A program made the position numbers and the translations under genes. The notes beneath the pieces are model-generated. The model made no database searches and had not been told where the DNA came from. It saw only the letters and a program-made list of their open reading frames with translations. 64,000 nt of DNA from Moringa oleifera (taxonomy: Eukaryota; Streptophyta; Magnoliopsida; Brassicales; Moringaceae). The stretch is from NCBI GenBank assembly GCA_021397835.1, contig JAJFZO010000407.1:1054001-1118000 (forward strand). The letters are read 5' to 3'. Shown one piece after another: positions 53,061 to 64,000 of this stretch. The first letter of the stretch is position 1, and each line of letters starts with the position of its first letter.

Positions 53061-53370
53061 GTGCAAGAGCAAGTTCACAAAACATTCCAAAAGCTCTCTC
53101 TCCAACCAACTAAGACCAAGACTTCCAAGACATAGTTTTTTTCAAGATCTTTTTTTTCAAAACTTTTTCTCGATCGAATTTATCTCAATCTTTTCTCTTT
53201 GCATGAGTAAGTACTTTATTATTATAAATTAAAGGCAAAATTTTGGGAAAGCTTCCGTCAGTTTTCTACGACCAATATCGGTATGTAATAAAATATTATT
53301 TTATTATTTCAAAATTTTATTATTGCTTTAATTTTATTGTTGTTTTCATTACTACGTTTTTATCACTGAT
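53061..53370 (+). repeat. Leader-like repeat, copy 2
   Basis: Second copy of 52460-52650 with AATAAA at 53287-53292. The segment 53178-53215 is the reverse complement of 52481-52518, with three differences in 38 nt. There is no TATA box upstream of this copy. Confidence 0.6.
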
Positions 53371-53424
53371 TTACATTATCGTTTTAATTATTATTTTATT
53401 ATTATTTTATTATCCATTGCTTCA

Positions 53425-53920
53425 CTATATATGTACACGTAATTAATATTTTTATATTATTTATTTTCATATTATTAAAGATAATTAATTAAAACATAAA
53501 TAGATGTTGATATAAAAAAACTATGAGCTATTTATCTTTTTTATATCGAGAAATATTATATTAAATTAATAAATATATAATATTTTAATTTTATTTAAAT
53601 TAAATTTTATTTAAAATTTAAAATTATATTTAAATTAAAAATATGATATAATAAATTTTAACTTAAATTTTTTATAAATATAAAAAAATTAAAATTTTCA
53701 TTACAAAATTTTTCAAAATTTTTTAAACACTCAAAAATTCAGTTTTTTAAATATTAAAATATTTTTAAGATTTTAAAATTTTAAAATTTTAAATTATGCA
53801 TAAATATAATTTATGAGTTAAAATTATTTAAATTAAAGAGATACGAAATTAAAATGGATAATATAATTTACTTGAGTCAAATTTTAAAAATATTTTAATA
53901 ACAAAAATACTTTTTATTTG
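53425..53920 (+). repeat. Direct repeat, right copy (about 0.5 kb)
   Basis: Second copy of 51425-51888, diverged by substitutions and small indels. Together they bracket a 1.5 kb block holding the minisatellite and the leader-like repeats. Confidence 0.8.
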
Positions 53921-54029
53921 TTTATGATTGAGTTAAAATTTAAATTAAAAATAAATAAAATTTCAAAATTTTCTTTTATATTCACTCTAAAATTTTATCA
54001 TTATCTTACTAATTATTAAAAAAACACCA

Positions 54030-55235
54030 AAACTAAAACCTTGAAATCAAAATCAAACCGTGTTGATTTTGTAAAGGGAACGGGAGAGTCACCGTTCTCC
54101 TTCGCTCATCGATTCATCACATCACATCACATCGTATATCTACCGAAAAAAATAAATAAAATCGTCAAATAATTATTACATTTATATTGTAATGTTTCAG
54201 GAAAACGTGAGGAGATAAGAGTGAAGTCAAAAAGAAGTCTAGCAAACGCGGACCTTCTTCCAAGGCTGCCCATTAGAGTCATTTACGCATGCAATTCTTA
54301 CACGGATTTGCAAGAGAAGACAAAAACGACGAGACTCTGAGGAGACTTTACAGCTTTAACAAAAATTTAGAGCTCCTTCTGCGATGTTTGCACTTTGTAG
54401 CTATTATGGACACGTGTCCATTGAAAATTCTGCTTTTCACATCTATCTTCCTAACAAGACGAAAAATAATATTTACTTTCTTTTTTTTTCCCAAAGTTCA
54501 CGCATATGTATCTCTAAGATTTTAATTTTAAAAAATAAATAAAAATAATTCATGACTTTTTAGAATTTATTTAAATTAGAACTTTTGCATATAGAATTTT
54601 TAGAATTTTGATTGTAAATAAATATTTTTATTTTAATTAGTTGAGTGTATTATAGTTTTATTAAAAATTAATTTTTTAAAGTTTATCCTTAACATCGAGC
54701 TCTTAATTTTTTTTTTAAAATCAAACTTCATTTTCTTAATTAAAATGATGAGTTCTGTTTTATCTATTTTCTTTTTAAGTACTTAAAATATATATTTTGT
54801 TAAATTATATAATATAAAATTTAAAAAATTCATAAAAATTATTTTAAAAATTATTTAAATTTAAAAAATAAATTTTAACTGAGACGTATAATTTATTTAT
54901 ATAATATTTTTAATGTTTTAACAATTATTCAAATTAAAATATAATTTAAATTAGATTAAAATATTGAATTTACAATTAATCATTCATCCATCGATATATC
55001 AAAATTTAAATTAAAAAATTAATTATTAAAAAACCGAGATGAAATCCTTGAAATCAAAATCAAACCGTGTTGATTTTACAGATGAAAGTCGAAATAGTGA
55101 CGGTTCTGCATTATTTCTTTGACTCATCACATCTTATATCTACCAAACAAAATTTAAAAAAAAAAATCATCAAATCATTATTATACAATAACACTCTAAA
55201 ATTACATTAATGTTATAATATTTCAAGAAAATATT
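54030..55235 (+). repeat. Direct repeat pair about 1 kb apart
   Basis: The segment at 54030-54215 recurs at about 55030-55235. Both contain CCTTGAAATCAAAATCAAAC followed by CGTGTTGATTTT, then CATCACATC and TATATCTACC. The DNA between is AT-rich without genes. This suggests an old tandem duplication. Confidence 0.6.
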
Positions 55236-55239
55236 ATAA

Positions 55240-58200
55240 TATAAACTGTAATAATTTTTTTACCAAATATTATGTGAAATCCAAGTTATTGTAAATTTGA
55301 TACGTATTTTGGTCTAAGTCGTCTAAATCAACCCGAATTACTTGGTCTAATTCAACCTAATTGACTTCACTTCATTTGTTTAAATTGATTAAGGTGATGT
55401 TAATTTATATATATAATTTGTTCAATTGTGATTGGAAATTAGGTATTTTACTTTAACATGTATGATAATATTTGATTTTCACTTTCGGCGTAAATTCAAA
55501 CTTTTGTTAGTCAATTAACCAATTAATGTCGGTAGTCCTTCTCGAAACTTAATTTCTTTGTCCTTTTCAATTCAATGCTAAGTAGCATAACTACATGACA
55601 AAATTCTTATAACATTTTCCATGCAAATGGCCAATGTATATGATATTTAGTTGGAGAAATGTTTTATGACTTAAGGAGTCACTTCATATTTTGAAGAAGA
55701 ATTTTGGACAAATTAATTGAATTGGAAAATTATGGGAATAAAAAATTATTATCACAAGATTTATTGTATGATCAGTTACATGATGCAAAAAGATTTATTG
55801 CAGAGCTAAATTACAGAATATTATTTTTTAGAAGTCTTTAAAATATTTATTTTTTAAAATTTAAAATAATTTTTTTATCATGATTCTATATAAATTTATT
55901 TTTAAAATATTTTGAAAATCTATGTTAAATTTGGGTCTCTCGTTTTTTTGTGTTATATATATGTAATGGACACCTAAATTGTAAATTCTATGGAAGAATT
56001 AGGAATTGGGCAAATGAGCATGAAGCTGTCAGGTGTCTGAAATCTCTATGACCAGTGGCCCTTCATGTTGTTGAACGTAAAGGCCATTTGGAAGTATCAA
56101 CTCAAGGAATCACAAACGAATTAAAACATGCACGCCACCACAAAAATGAATGTCAAATTGCGAAAAATTTTCAAAGTCAGGAGTAGGTGAAATTTTCTTG
56201 AATCTCAACCAACAAAGTGGGGTGCATGCATTTACCTATACATGGCCACAACATCAAGGGACATGCGCCTGTCAAGTTCATCAAACAGTTCACATCTATT
56301 TTTCTTTTCAACCGATACAGATGCCCTCTTTTTACTTTTTTATTCTTTTTTTTTGTTTTTATCTCAATATTTTCAATTTTTTTTATTACATATATTTTTT
56401 TAAATAATTAAACATAATTTATAATTTATTTTTAATTAAACAAATAAATACTTGATTGATAAAATTATCAAAAAAAAATTCTTTCACCACAAAATTAATT
56501 TAACATTAATTAAGTTACATGTTTTAAATTTATTTTTTGTAAAGGTTATATCATTTTCTTCTTCTTTTTTTTTTTTTACTGTGAAGATTACTATACATTG
56601 GCTTAGATGAAAGGCAAAGCCTCCTCTTTTTTTTTTTTTTTTTTTGATAATATAGTATACTTCATTGTGCTGTATTATCATCTAAGCAGTAATATAGTCC
56701 TTTTTTGTTCTTTTTTTTTCTTTGACTCACGGAGCCTTGCAAACCCATTCTTTTCTCTAGGTTTTTTTTTTTTTTATAAGTCTTAAGTAAATTGATTGGA
56801 TTTTGACATCGTTGAATGTGATTTGCATGTGCTGACTAGTGAGATTTTCACTCCATGTAAGGTGGCTTGCATTCTTTGAATGGTAGTGTTTGATGAAGAA
56901 GAGAATCAACTCATTTAAGAATACGTAATGACACTAGACAAATTCCTTGAAATTTCTATGCAAACGTCCAATAGATGGTTCATCATTTTTATGTTCATCT
57001 TTTTTCTTATGTTGATGGTTCATAGGTTTTTCTTTGATTTATTGCGAGGCATAAGAAGCAATCAAGACTCGAATATTATTATAATTTTTGGATTTGTTTA
57101 AAGTTGATTTTTTGGTAATGTATATGTTCATGTGCAGAAAGTGAAAATTTCAATTCCATTTCTAGATTTTTGTTTGTTTGCTAGGTTCATTTTTTGTGTG
57201 TGTTTCTATGATCCCCGTTATACCATTTTCGGATTTTACATTAAACCTACTACATGTATTCTTTTTTTTAAAGAATTTAATATTATACGAATATGTAATA
57301 ACTCTTAAAAATAAATTATATAAATATATATTGGTTCTATGCATATCATGTTAGTTATTTTGAGTGATAGTTATTTAGTCCATACTGATAGTAATTTACA
57401 TGTTATGATAGTGATGTGTCTGGGTCCAAATACTGTCTGTTTTATAATTATCATAGTTGGTTATTGTGTCTTATTTAAAAATATTATCTGTGATAATGTG
57501 ATATTATGATGTCTGATTACATGATATGAAAAATATCGATAGTGACTTTTTATGAACTATAGTTATTTACTATGTGATGGTAGTGATTTATTATTTTTTT
57601 ATAGTAATTTGACACAATAACAATAATATAATGCATGCAGAGTGATTATAGAGGCTACTTTTGAGTAAATGAGTCTTGCTTTGATCATGATGTAGTATGA
57701 ATGATGATATTCAAGTATTAGTGTCATTCAACGTAAAATGAGATGAAGATGGTTCAAAATGCAATTATTTGATGAAGTTGTCATATTGTCCGAATAGGTT
57801 ACATATTACATTTCAGATATAATTTTTTTAGTGGTTGATCCATAATGCTAATGCGTAACTAACTATCATCATGCTTTGTCTTTAATTTTTTGGTTGTAAT
57901 CTAAATATTTTATTGTGTCGTGTATTACTATAATTATTTTACATTGTGCACTATGCAACTGACTTACTTATATTTTTTGTTGTGCAATGTGTAAATATAA
58001 ATATTGAGAGGATAACTGTTATTTATTCTACTGTCATGGTGATAAAAATTATTATTATTGTTTTACAATGTAAGGAATAGTTAACTTTATTCACAATAAT
58101 AATTTTAATTGCACTCAAAGTGTTATTTTCTACACTATAGTGACTTAGTCAAGCCAATCGTAATTTTGTATTTAAAGTAAAAACTTAGTGGCAATTTAAT

Positions 58201-60458
58201 AAATACTACTTTCAAATTTGCATCATGCCTGTGAATACCCAATAGATCCATTATGTTTATTTAACTTAGTTTAAAATACTCTAAAAATAAATAAAATCAA
58301 TTAAAATTAACATGAAAGTATAACACAAAGTAAATATATTGTCAAGCCTTTTAGTCTAACAAATTTTTATTACAAATTGAAAATATGACATTACTTCTAT
58401 TAACAAGTATATCTTAAATATAGCTCAATCAATATTTAATATAACATCACTTTTATCAATAACTCTAATTCAGGTATAACTCAAGCAATATTCAATGTAG
58501 TTTTAATAAATGATCAAACTTGAAAGACCACTCAATAAATAAAAAAGTTCAACATACCATAATTTAAGTGATGTTAACCACGTTGGTATGTATTGTAATA
58601 ACGATATGTATTTCTTGATCCGCTCAACATCCAATTCGACAAAGCTTAATGATGATTCTTCTATGATCAATTTAATTAAATGTAAGCAAAAGACTTCATC
58701 ATTGACCTTAGAAATATATAATCATAAAATGGTTGTAGTACTAACGCTTTATGATGAGGATAGACTTTATGAAGTAAGGGAGAGAAAAAGCATGATTACT
58801 TATTGCTTCTTCTGCTTAAGAAGGTCTTTCTTATGAACAAACTCATATCCAATTGTAAATAAGGGAGAACCAAGATGGGTTCATTGTAGGAGACACCCAA
58901 CTTTGACCATTAAATACACATTTCATTAGAATACATAGCACATAAGTCAATTTCTTTAACAATCTAAATAATATTTCTGTTAAGAATAAGAAAAATTTTA
59001 GAACACATTTCATTATTCTCATGTATAAGTCACTAACTATAGTTACAAATCATTAATGAATAATTGTAATTCATTGTTGCACAATCATAAATCATGAACG
59101 TACAAAAATTTTAAATAATCTCACTTTGCATACAGTTCATTTACGTAACCTTAACAATCTTAACACAATCTCAAAAATCTCGAACATAACCTTAACCATC
59201 TTGACAAAATCTCAAAAATCTTGAACTTTGCATGCAGCCCCAGACCCTTAACCATCTTAACACAGTTCATTCATATTGCAACGAACCTTTTAAATTATCT
59301 ACCTTATCTATTTACTCACACTTACTTTATAAATTTTAACCATATTTCGCAATCGAATATCTCTACCAATGGCTAAAAATAATAATAATAAAATCAGACA
59401 CATTGTCTCAAAGCTCATGCCATTTGATACATTAAATGTTAAAAAATTAAATATTTATAATAAACTTTCACCATACTTTGAAGAAATGGTTTTAGCAATA
59501 ACATACTTCGTATAGGTCTTTGATGAGATTTTTACAGTGACACCTTTTGTTCACACCTTTTCGACGTGATGAGTAGCTTTTGAAGATGATGGGTGATAAG
59601 GTGAAGGCGACAAAGAAGTGAGATGAGTTTTGAAAATATGTTTTAACCCATAAAATAAGGGTAATGATTTCAAGAATAAACTCAAATATCGTCAAAAATG
59701 GGTTGTAATGATGATATTCACGCTGAAAACTTCAACAATGGAAAATAGGGAAGATGAAAAGGAACGAAGAGATGAGGAGAAAAAGAATAGATTTCAAGAA
59801 AGAAGAAATAGAAACTCTTAAAAGAAGTTTCAAATTTTTTGAAAATTAAATGAAACTAACCATCGAAATGTTTTGAGCAAAAAGATACGTTTAATCAATA
59901 CCTATTTGACGGGCACTGCACAATCAAATATATGTATAAAATATAATTAAAAATATTTATCAATATATTTTATTATATTATTTTTATATTTAAATTTAAA
60001 ATATTTTTTAAAGTAATAATTAAAAAATTAAAAATTACCCTTTAAAAAATAAAGATATCAATTTTCGGAGATAAAAAAAAAGTCATGCCGGAATCGGATA
60101 CTAATGACGTGGGTATGAAGGGATGTACATAAGTCAAGCCCGGGTTTGAAAATTTTTTAAGTTTTTTTTTTCCAACGTGGACAAGGTGAGGACAAGGATT
60201 ATGTGTCCCACCGCGTCCCGCACCATCCCTGAACCTATTCGATTTAAAATTTTATTATATATATAAATTAAATTTTAACTTAAAATATAAATTAATTTTA
60301 ATTTATACATATTTAAATTTAAAATAATTTTTAAAAATTAAATTAAATATTTTAATATATATAGGGCATAGCAAGCAATGAAGATTTTTTATTTACTCAT
60401 TCTTGAAGGAAGGTTCTCCATCTTATTTTTATTTTTATTTTTATTAAATGAAAAATAA

Positions 60459-60506
<48 letters not shown>

Positions 60507-60600
60507 TAAAGAAAGATAGATGAAAAATGCATCCCTGCCAGTCTAGACCCGTTGATATCCCTAAAAAGAGTCTCATTACTGAATGGAGCATTCCATTAAC
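55240..60600. repeat. AT-rich intergenic DNA with small tandem repeats
   Basis: No gene or RNA gene recognised. A 41-bp unit (AACCTTAAC[AC]ATCTT...) is repeated at 59147-59187 and 59188-59228, with a partial third copy near 59245-59270. A diverged repeat of about 58 bp lies at 58385-58500. A GC-richer islet at 60.10-60.25 kb may be an old repeat. A TA microsatellite of about 40 bp is at 60463-60503. Confidence 0.45.
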
Positions 60601-60662
60601 ACATACTGCTACAAAAGGGCTGTTTTCTTGCTCGCGCAATAAGAGACCTCAGTGTAGCCTGC

Positions 60663-60843
60663 TGGGCCTGAGCTAAGCCTGCATCGCAGCCTCAAATTTA
60701 TTCTAACGCAGAGGTTTATCAAGAAACCATCGCTGACCCAATTTACCAAGGCCCAGATTCTAGGGAAACAACTGTCAGTACAGCATTTTGAAAGGCTATA
60801 TATGCACCTCATTCATCTGCTGTTCCTTCAATTTCTAGGGTTT
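60663..60843 (+). promoter_or_regulatory. Site-II / TATA / telo-box promoter of the snoRNA transcript
   Basis: TGGGCC at 60663-60668 and GGCCCA at 60750-60755 are site-II elements. TATATAT is at 60797-60803, and TAGGGTTT (telo-box type) at 60836-60843 lies near the expected transcription start. This combination is typical of plant ribosomal protein and snoRNA gene promoters. A good donor, GTATGTT, follows at 60854. Confidence 0.55.
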
Positions 60844-61331
60844 CTCCGTGTTGGTATGTTCTGTTTCACTTCTTTGATTGCCAAGTTCTTGTGAGTTTTT
60901 TTGTGTTTCCTTTGATTTTTCATTTTAGCAGGGGAAAGTTCATTTTTAAAAGTAATTTGTTATGGGAAAGCACGGCCCTTAAGATCGCCTTCCTCAAGGA
61001 ATCCATGGAAGCGTTTTGAGTCATAGCTGTGCCATATCAACAGTTTTTCTTCAGGGTTTCTCTTTAGGGTTTTCCTATTGGGGTCCTTATCTCCTTCCTG
61101 ATTTCCCTTGTGGAGGCATCTACGTTTTCTGGATTTGAATATCTCCCATTTTTTTTGAGCTCTTTGGTTGAGTAGTTCTGCTACTTATCTGTAAGTGATT
61201 TCAGCTAATGGGTAGCTCAGATCCAGTAAGTCTCTTAGATGCCATTCTTTCAGGCGGAGGACATTTCTACATTACTCTTTCTGGGTTTGCCTTAGAGAAT
61301 CTCACCGGTGGACATTTCTGTTGAAGTGAGA

Positions 61332-61423
61332 ATGGCTAGGATGATGAGTCGATTAGATGTGCGAATGGGATTTCCCATCGTGAGCGCAAACTTTCGAGGC
61401 TTATTGATATTCTGACTCGCCAT
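61332..61423 (+). ncRNA. C/D-box snoRNA candidate 1 (25S rRNA guide)
   Basis: C box ATGATGA at 61341-61347 and D box CTGA at 61412-61415. The ends can pair (ATGGC with GCCAT, plus two more pairs after a mismatch). Length is about 92 nt. Directly upstream of the D box, GCTTATTGATAT is fully complementary to AUAUCAAUAAGC in the 5' region of plant 25S rRNA, as I recall that sequence. The fifth nucleotide from the D box then points to a U near position 44 for 2'-O-methylation. Confidence 0.75.
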
Positions 61424-61575
61424 TTCTTCCTTTCAATGAAATGAAGTCTTTGTTTTATGTCACTTTAGATTGTGTTAATGCAAGTTTGGGTCAAATGGGT
61501 CTGTGATTCTTATGCCTTTTTTTAATCTTCTCTGTTTGATTCTTCAAGGAAATTTTAAGAGAGAAGGAATTAGTA

Positions 61576-61669
61576 ACGGTAAGAATGATGAGTCGATTAG
61601 ATGTGCGAATGGTAAGACTCCCATTTTGAGCTTAAACATTCGAGGCTTATTGATATTCTGACTTGCCAT
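61576..61669 (+). ncRNA. C/D-box snoRNA candidate 2 (same guide)
   Basis: Paralogue of candidate 1. C box ATGATGA at 61585-61591, D box CTGA at 61658-61661. The terminal stem GGTAAG/CTTGCC includes one G-U pair. The guide GCTTATTGATAT before the D box is identical. The 5' half (AGTCGATTAGATGTGCGAAT) is identical to candidate 1, while the middle differs. Confidence 0.75.
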
Positions 61670-61845
61670 TTAGATATTTCATTTTAAAGAAAATGAAGGC
61701 TTTGTTTTCGTTGACTATATGGGTTTGTGATTCTTATGCCCTTTGGATCCTCCATGGTTGAGCTTTCAAGGAATTTTTGCGAGAATTGGCAAATGTAGCT
61801 TGAGATTGGAAAAATGGTATTATAAGCTGAAAGAGAAGAAGTTGT

Positions 61846-61938
61846 AATGGCAAGAATGAGGATTTCAATTGGAATGTGAATGGGATTTCCATTGTGAGTT
61901 CTAAAATTACATGCTTATTGATATTCTGACTTGCCATT
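61846..61938 (+). ncRNA. C/D-box snoRNA candidate 3 (same guide, weak C box)
   Basis: Terminal stem of nine perfect pairs (AATGGCAAG with CTTGCCATT). D box CTGA at 61926-61929, with the identical guide GCTTATTGATAT before it. The C box is ATGAGGA (61856-61862) instead of ATGATGA, and the 5' half has diverged. It may be a functional variant or a decaying copy. Confidence 0.6.
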
Positions 61939-61949
61939 CCTTTCTTAGT

Positions 61950-64000
61950 TTCTTTGCGGTGATATCAAGAGCTGCTGCTGGGGCTACTCCTATTCATATC
62001 AAATGAGAAATGCATGTGACTCATAACAAATTAGGATAAAAGTTTGAGGAGAAAACCATACAAGAGGAAGAAATCGAGAAAAAAATTCAAAGTAGTAGAA
62101 ATGACAATATTCAAACATTTTTCAAAAAATTATCAATTAAATTTTCAGATAAATATTATTTAACATTTTATGTTTTATTCTTTTTTAATTAAATTTTAAT
62201 TTGTAAAATGTTTTTCAAACAAATGATAATTTATTAATTTAATTTAAATTTTATTAAAAAATTTAAAAATTAATATTATTTAAGTGAAAAATGTTGTGTA
62301 ATAAATTTTAAACTAAAATTTTTCATTAATGTGAAAAAATTTTAGTTATCATCATAAAAAATTTAGAATTTTTTAAAATTTGAAAATATTTTTAAAAGTT
62401 TATGTAATAAAAAATTTAAAATTTTATAAAAAAATAATTTTGGTCAAAATTTATTTGTAAATAAAAAAAATTGAAATTTACTTGATTAATTTTTATATAT
62501 TGTAAGCTTATTGTCACACCAAATATCAAAGTATGAAGTCAAGTATAATAGAGTCCTTTTTTTTTTTTTCCTTCTAAACATGTTTGATGTTGAATATTAT
62601 CATATGAAATGGATTTGGAATGGTGAAGGGAGAGAATTGGTGACTTGATTATCAAAAAAGAGAAAAAAAATGTGAAAGAGAGGAGTGAGAAGCTTGAGAA
62701 AAAAATAAGAGGGTGATGAGAGAAAAGGCTGTCAGCATAATACCATGGGTACTGTGCTATCACTAAGGAGAAAACATGAAGCATACCCATTTTGCATTTT
62801 GCATCCTTAAGAGTAATATAGACTTTATAATTAAACAAAATAAAAATATATGATTTAATAACTTTAATATTTTTGAAAGAAATTTTTTTAAAACCAATTA
62901 TGACAAATAGCTACAATGCTTTTAACACTAACTAAGTGCATTAGCCATAGTACTCCCAGAAAATGTCAAACTAGTTAAAATTTTGAAAATACTTCTCTCT
63001 TCTTTTTTAAATTATTTGAACCATTAATTTTTTCTCTCTTTGACAGAAGTGAGCAACGACCTCTCTCTACTTTTGGTCTCTTTGAGTGTCCATTTCATTG
63101 TTTCATTCAATTAATCCACAGGTTTAAGTTAGGATTTTGATTTGACAAATATGATTTCATAGAATAAGAGCTCCATTTTGTGATTTATACACCAGAAACT
63201 CATTTTCATTTCTCTGCACTCTGTCTCTCTTTTTAAACCCATTTAAAAGATTTTCGGATGATACATCAAAATTTAGTTTTTAGTTAGGTTTCACATATTC
63301 ATGCAAATATGTTAAGTTTCTACAACTACACATTTAAATTTAGCTGGTAATAAAATTTATCTTTCATGACAATATTTATCTTTATTAAATTTAAGAGGAA
63401 TTGAACCTTTTCTTTTTTTTTTTTAATATCCAAATATCGGAGTAAGTTTTTATGTGTTTTATAAAGATGTAATGGTGTATAATCAAATTTGTTTATTTTT
63501 ACATACACAAATGCGAGTTTAAATTTTTCATGTATTATTTACATTGTTAATGTATTATTTTAAATATTCATGCAATATTTAAAATATTCATATGTTATTT
63601 CAAATGATCATATATTATATGGTTTATGTATTATTTTTAATATTTATGCATTATTTCAAATGGTCAAGCATTATTTGAAGTTGCACTTTTTTGTGTTATT
63701 CTTTTCTTTTAATATTTTTGTAAATGTATTGTCTTGTCAATGGTGTATTTGTTTCAAAATTTAAAAATAAAATTAAAAAACAATCAGCTTATTAATTTTG
63801 GAAAGCGGAAGCTAAAAAAGAATTTGCCTTATGTTAATTTTTTTGAGAAAATTTATATATGTAATTCAAATAATTATTATCACACTGTTAGAATAAAAAT
63901 AAAAGTACACTATTTTTAAATAAATATATAAAACTCTAAATTTAACTCCATTTTTAATTTAAACTTGATGTATCATACTGTCCTAAAGTGAATACATCAC
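61950..64000. repeat. AT-rich intergenic DNA
   Basis: No gene. The part from 62.22 to 62.50 kb looks like a reverse-oriented member of the AT-rich repeat family. From 63523 to 63690, a unit of about 25 bp containing TGTATTATTT or TGCATTATTTCAAAT is repeated six or seven times with divergence. Confidence 0.45.

Noticed and set aside
60100..60255. GC-richer islet possibly from a transposon
   Set aside because: It has the feel of old plant repeat consensus sequence but no ends, duplication or coding block to support a class.
60950..61050. Possible H/ACA snoRNA with partly complementary ends
   Set aside because: Pairing is patchy and no hinge box or correctly placed ACA was convincing.
1..64000. 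CRISPR arrays, operons or bacterial-type gene clusters
   Set aside because: Spliced plant genes throughout; none of the repeats has a regular repeat-spacer structure.

Overview
This is a plant nuclear genome segment, almost certainly from a dicot. The genes have many short GT-AG exons separated by AT-rich introns. Proteins such as a Casparian strip protein, SPINDLY, ELM1 and a NAC factor are found only in plants or are typical of plants. The intergenic DNA is extremely AT-rich and full of TA repeats and decayed transposons. I cannot name the species from the sequence.

Layout. 0.4-1.3 kb (-): a CASP membrane scaffold gene, 3 exons. 2.5-7.0 kb (-): ELM1, a mitochondrial fission adaptor, 11 exons. 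8.5-11.0 kb (+): a spliceosomal cyclophilin (CYP18-2/PPIL1), 6 exons, whose initiation site looks displaced by an indel. 12.2-28.5 kb (-): SPINDLY (SPY), 17 coding exons plus a non-coding leader exon, with a LINE fragment and two long G/C homopolymers in its introns. 28.5-35.6 kb: AT-rich intergenic DNA with a hairpin element and a Ty3/gypsy remnant. 35.7-37.2 kb (+): a single-coding-exon WD40 gene of the LWD/TTG1 family, with a 37-G tract in its leader intron. 39.3-43.9 kb (+): a VPS55 endosomal membrane protein gene. 47.6-49.5 kb (-): a NAC090-like transcription factor. 51.4-53.9 kb: a compound repeat in which a minisatellite, a TATA box, a short decayed reading frame and two leader-like repeats lie between two ~0.47 kb direct repeats; it resembles an endogenous pararetrovirus or LTR-element fragment. 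60.6-62.0 kb (+): no protein gene, but a promoter of ribosomal/snoRNA type followed by three related C/D-box snoRNA candidates. All three carry one guide that matches the 5' region of 25S rRNA.

The genes do not form a functional unit. They are ordinary, independently transcribed plant genes. I derived the exon models by hand from reading-frame phase, splice consensus and recalled family sequence. CASP, ELM1, SPY, the cyclophilin from exon 1 onward, and NAC all join in frame from end to end. The 5' end of VPS55 is the weakest model. No new defence-type or metabolic system is visible. The observations most worth checking are the snoRNA cluster, the cyclophilin start-site lesion and the compound repeat at 51.4-53.9 kb.
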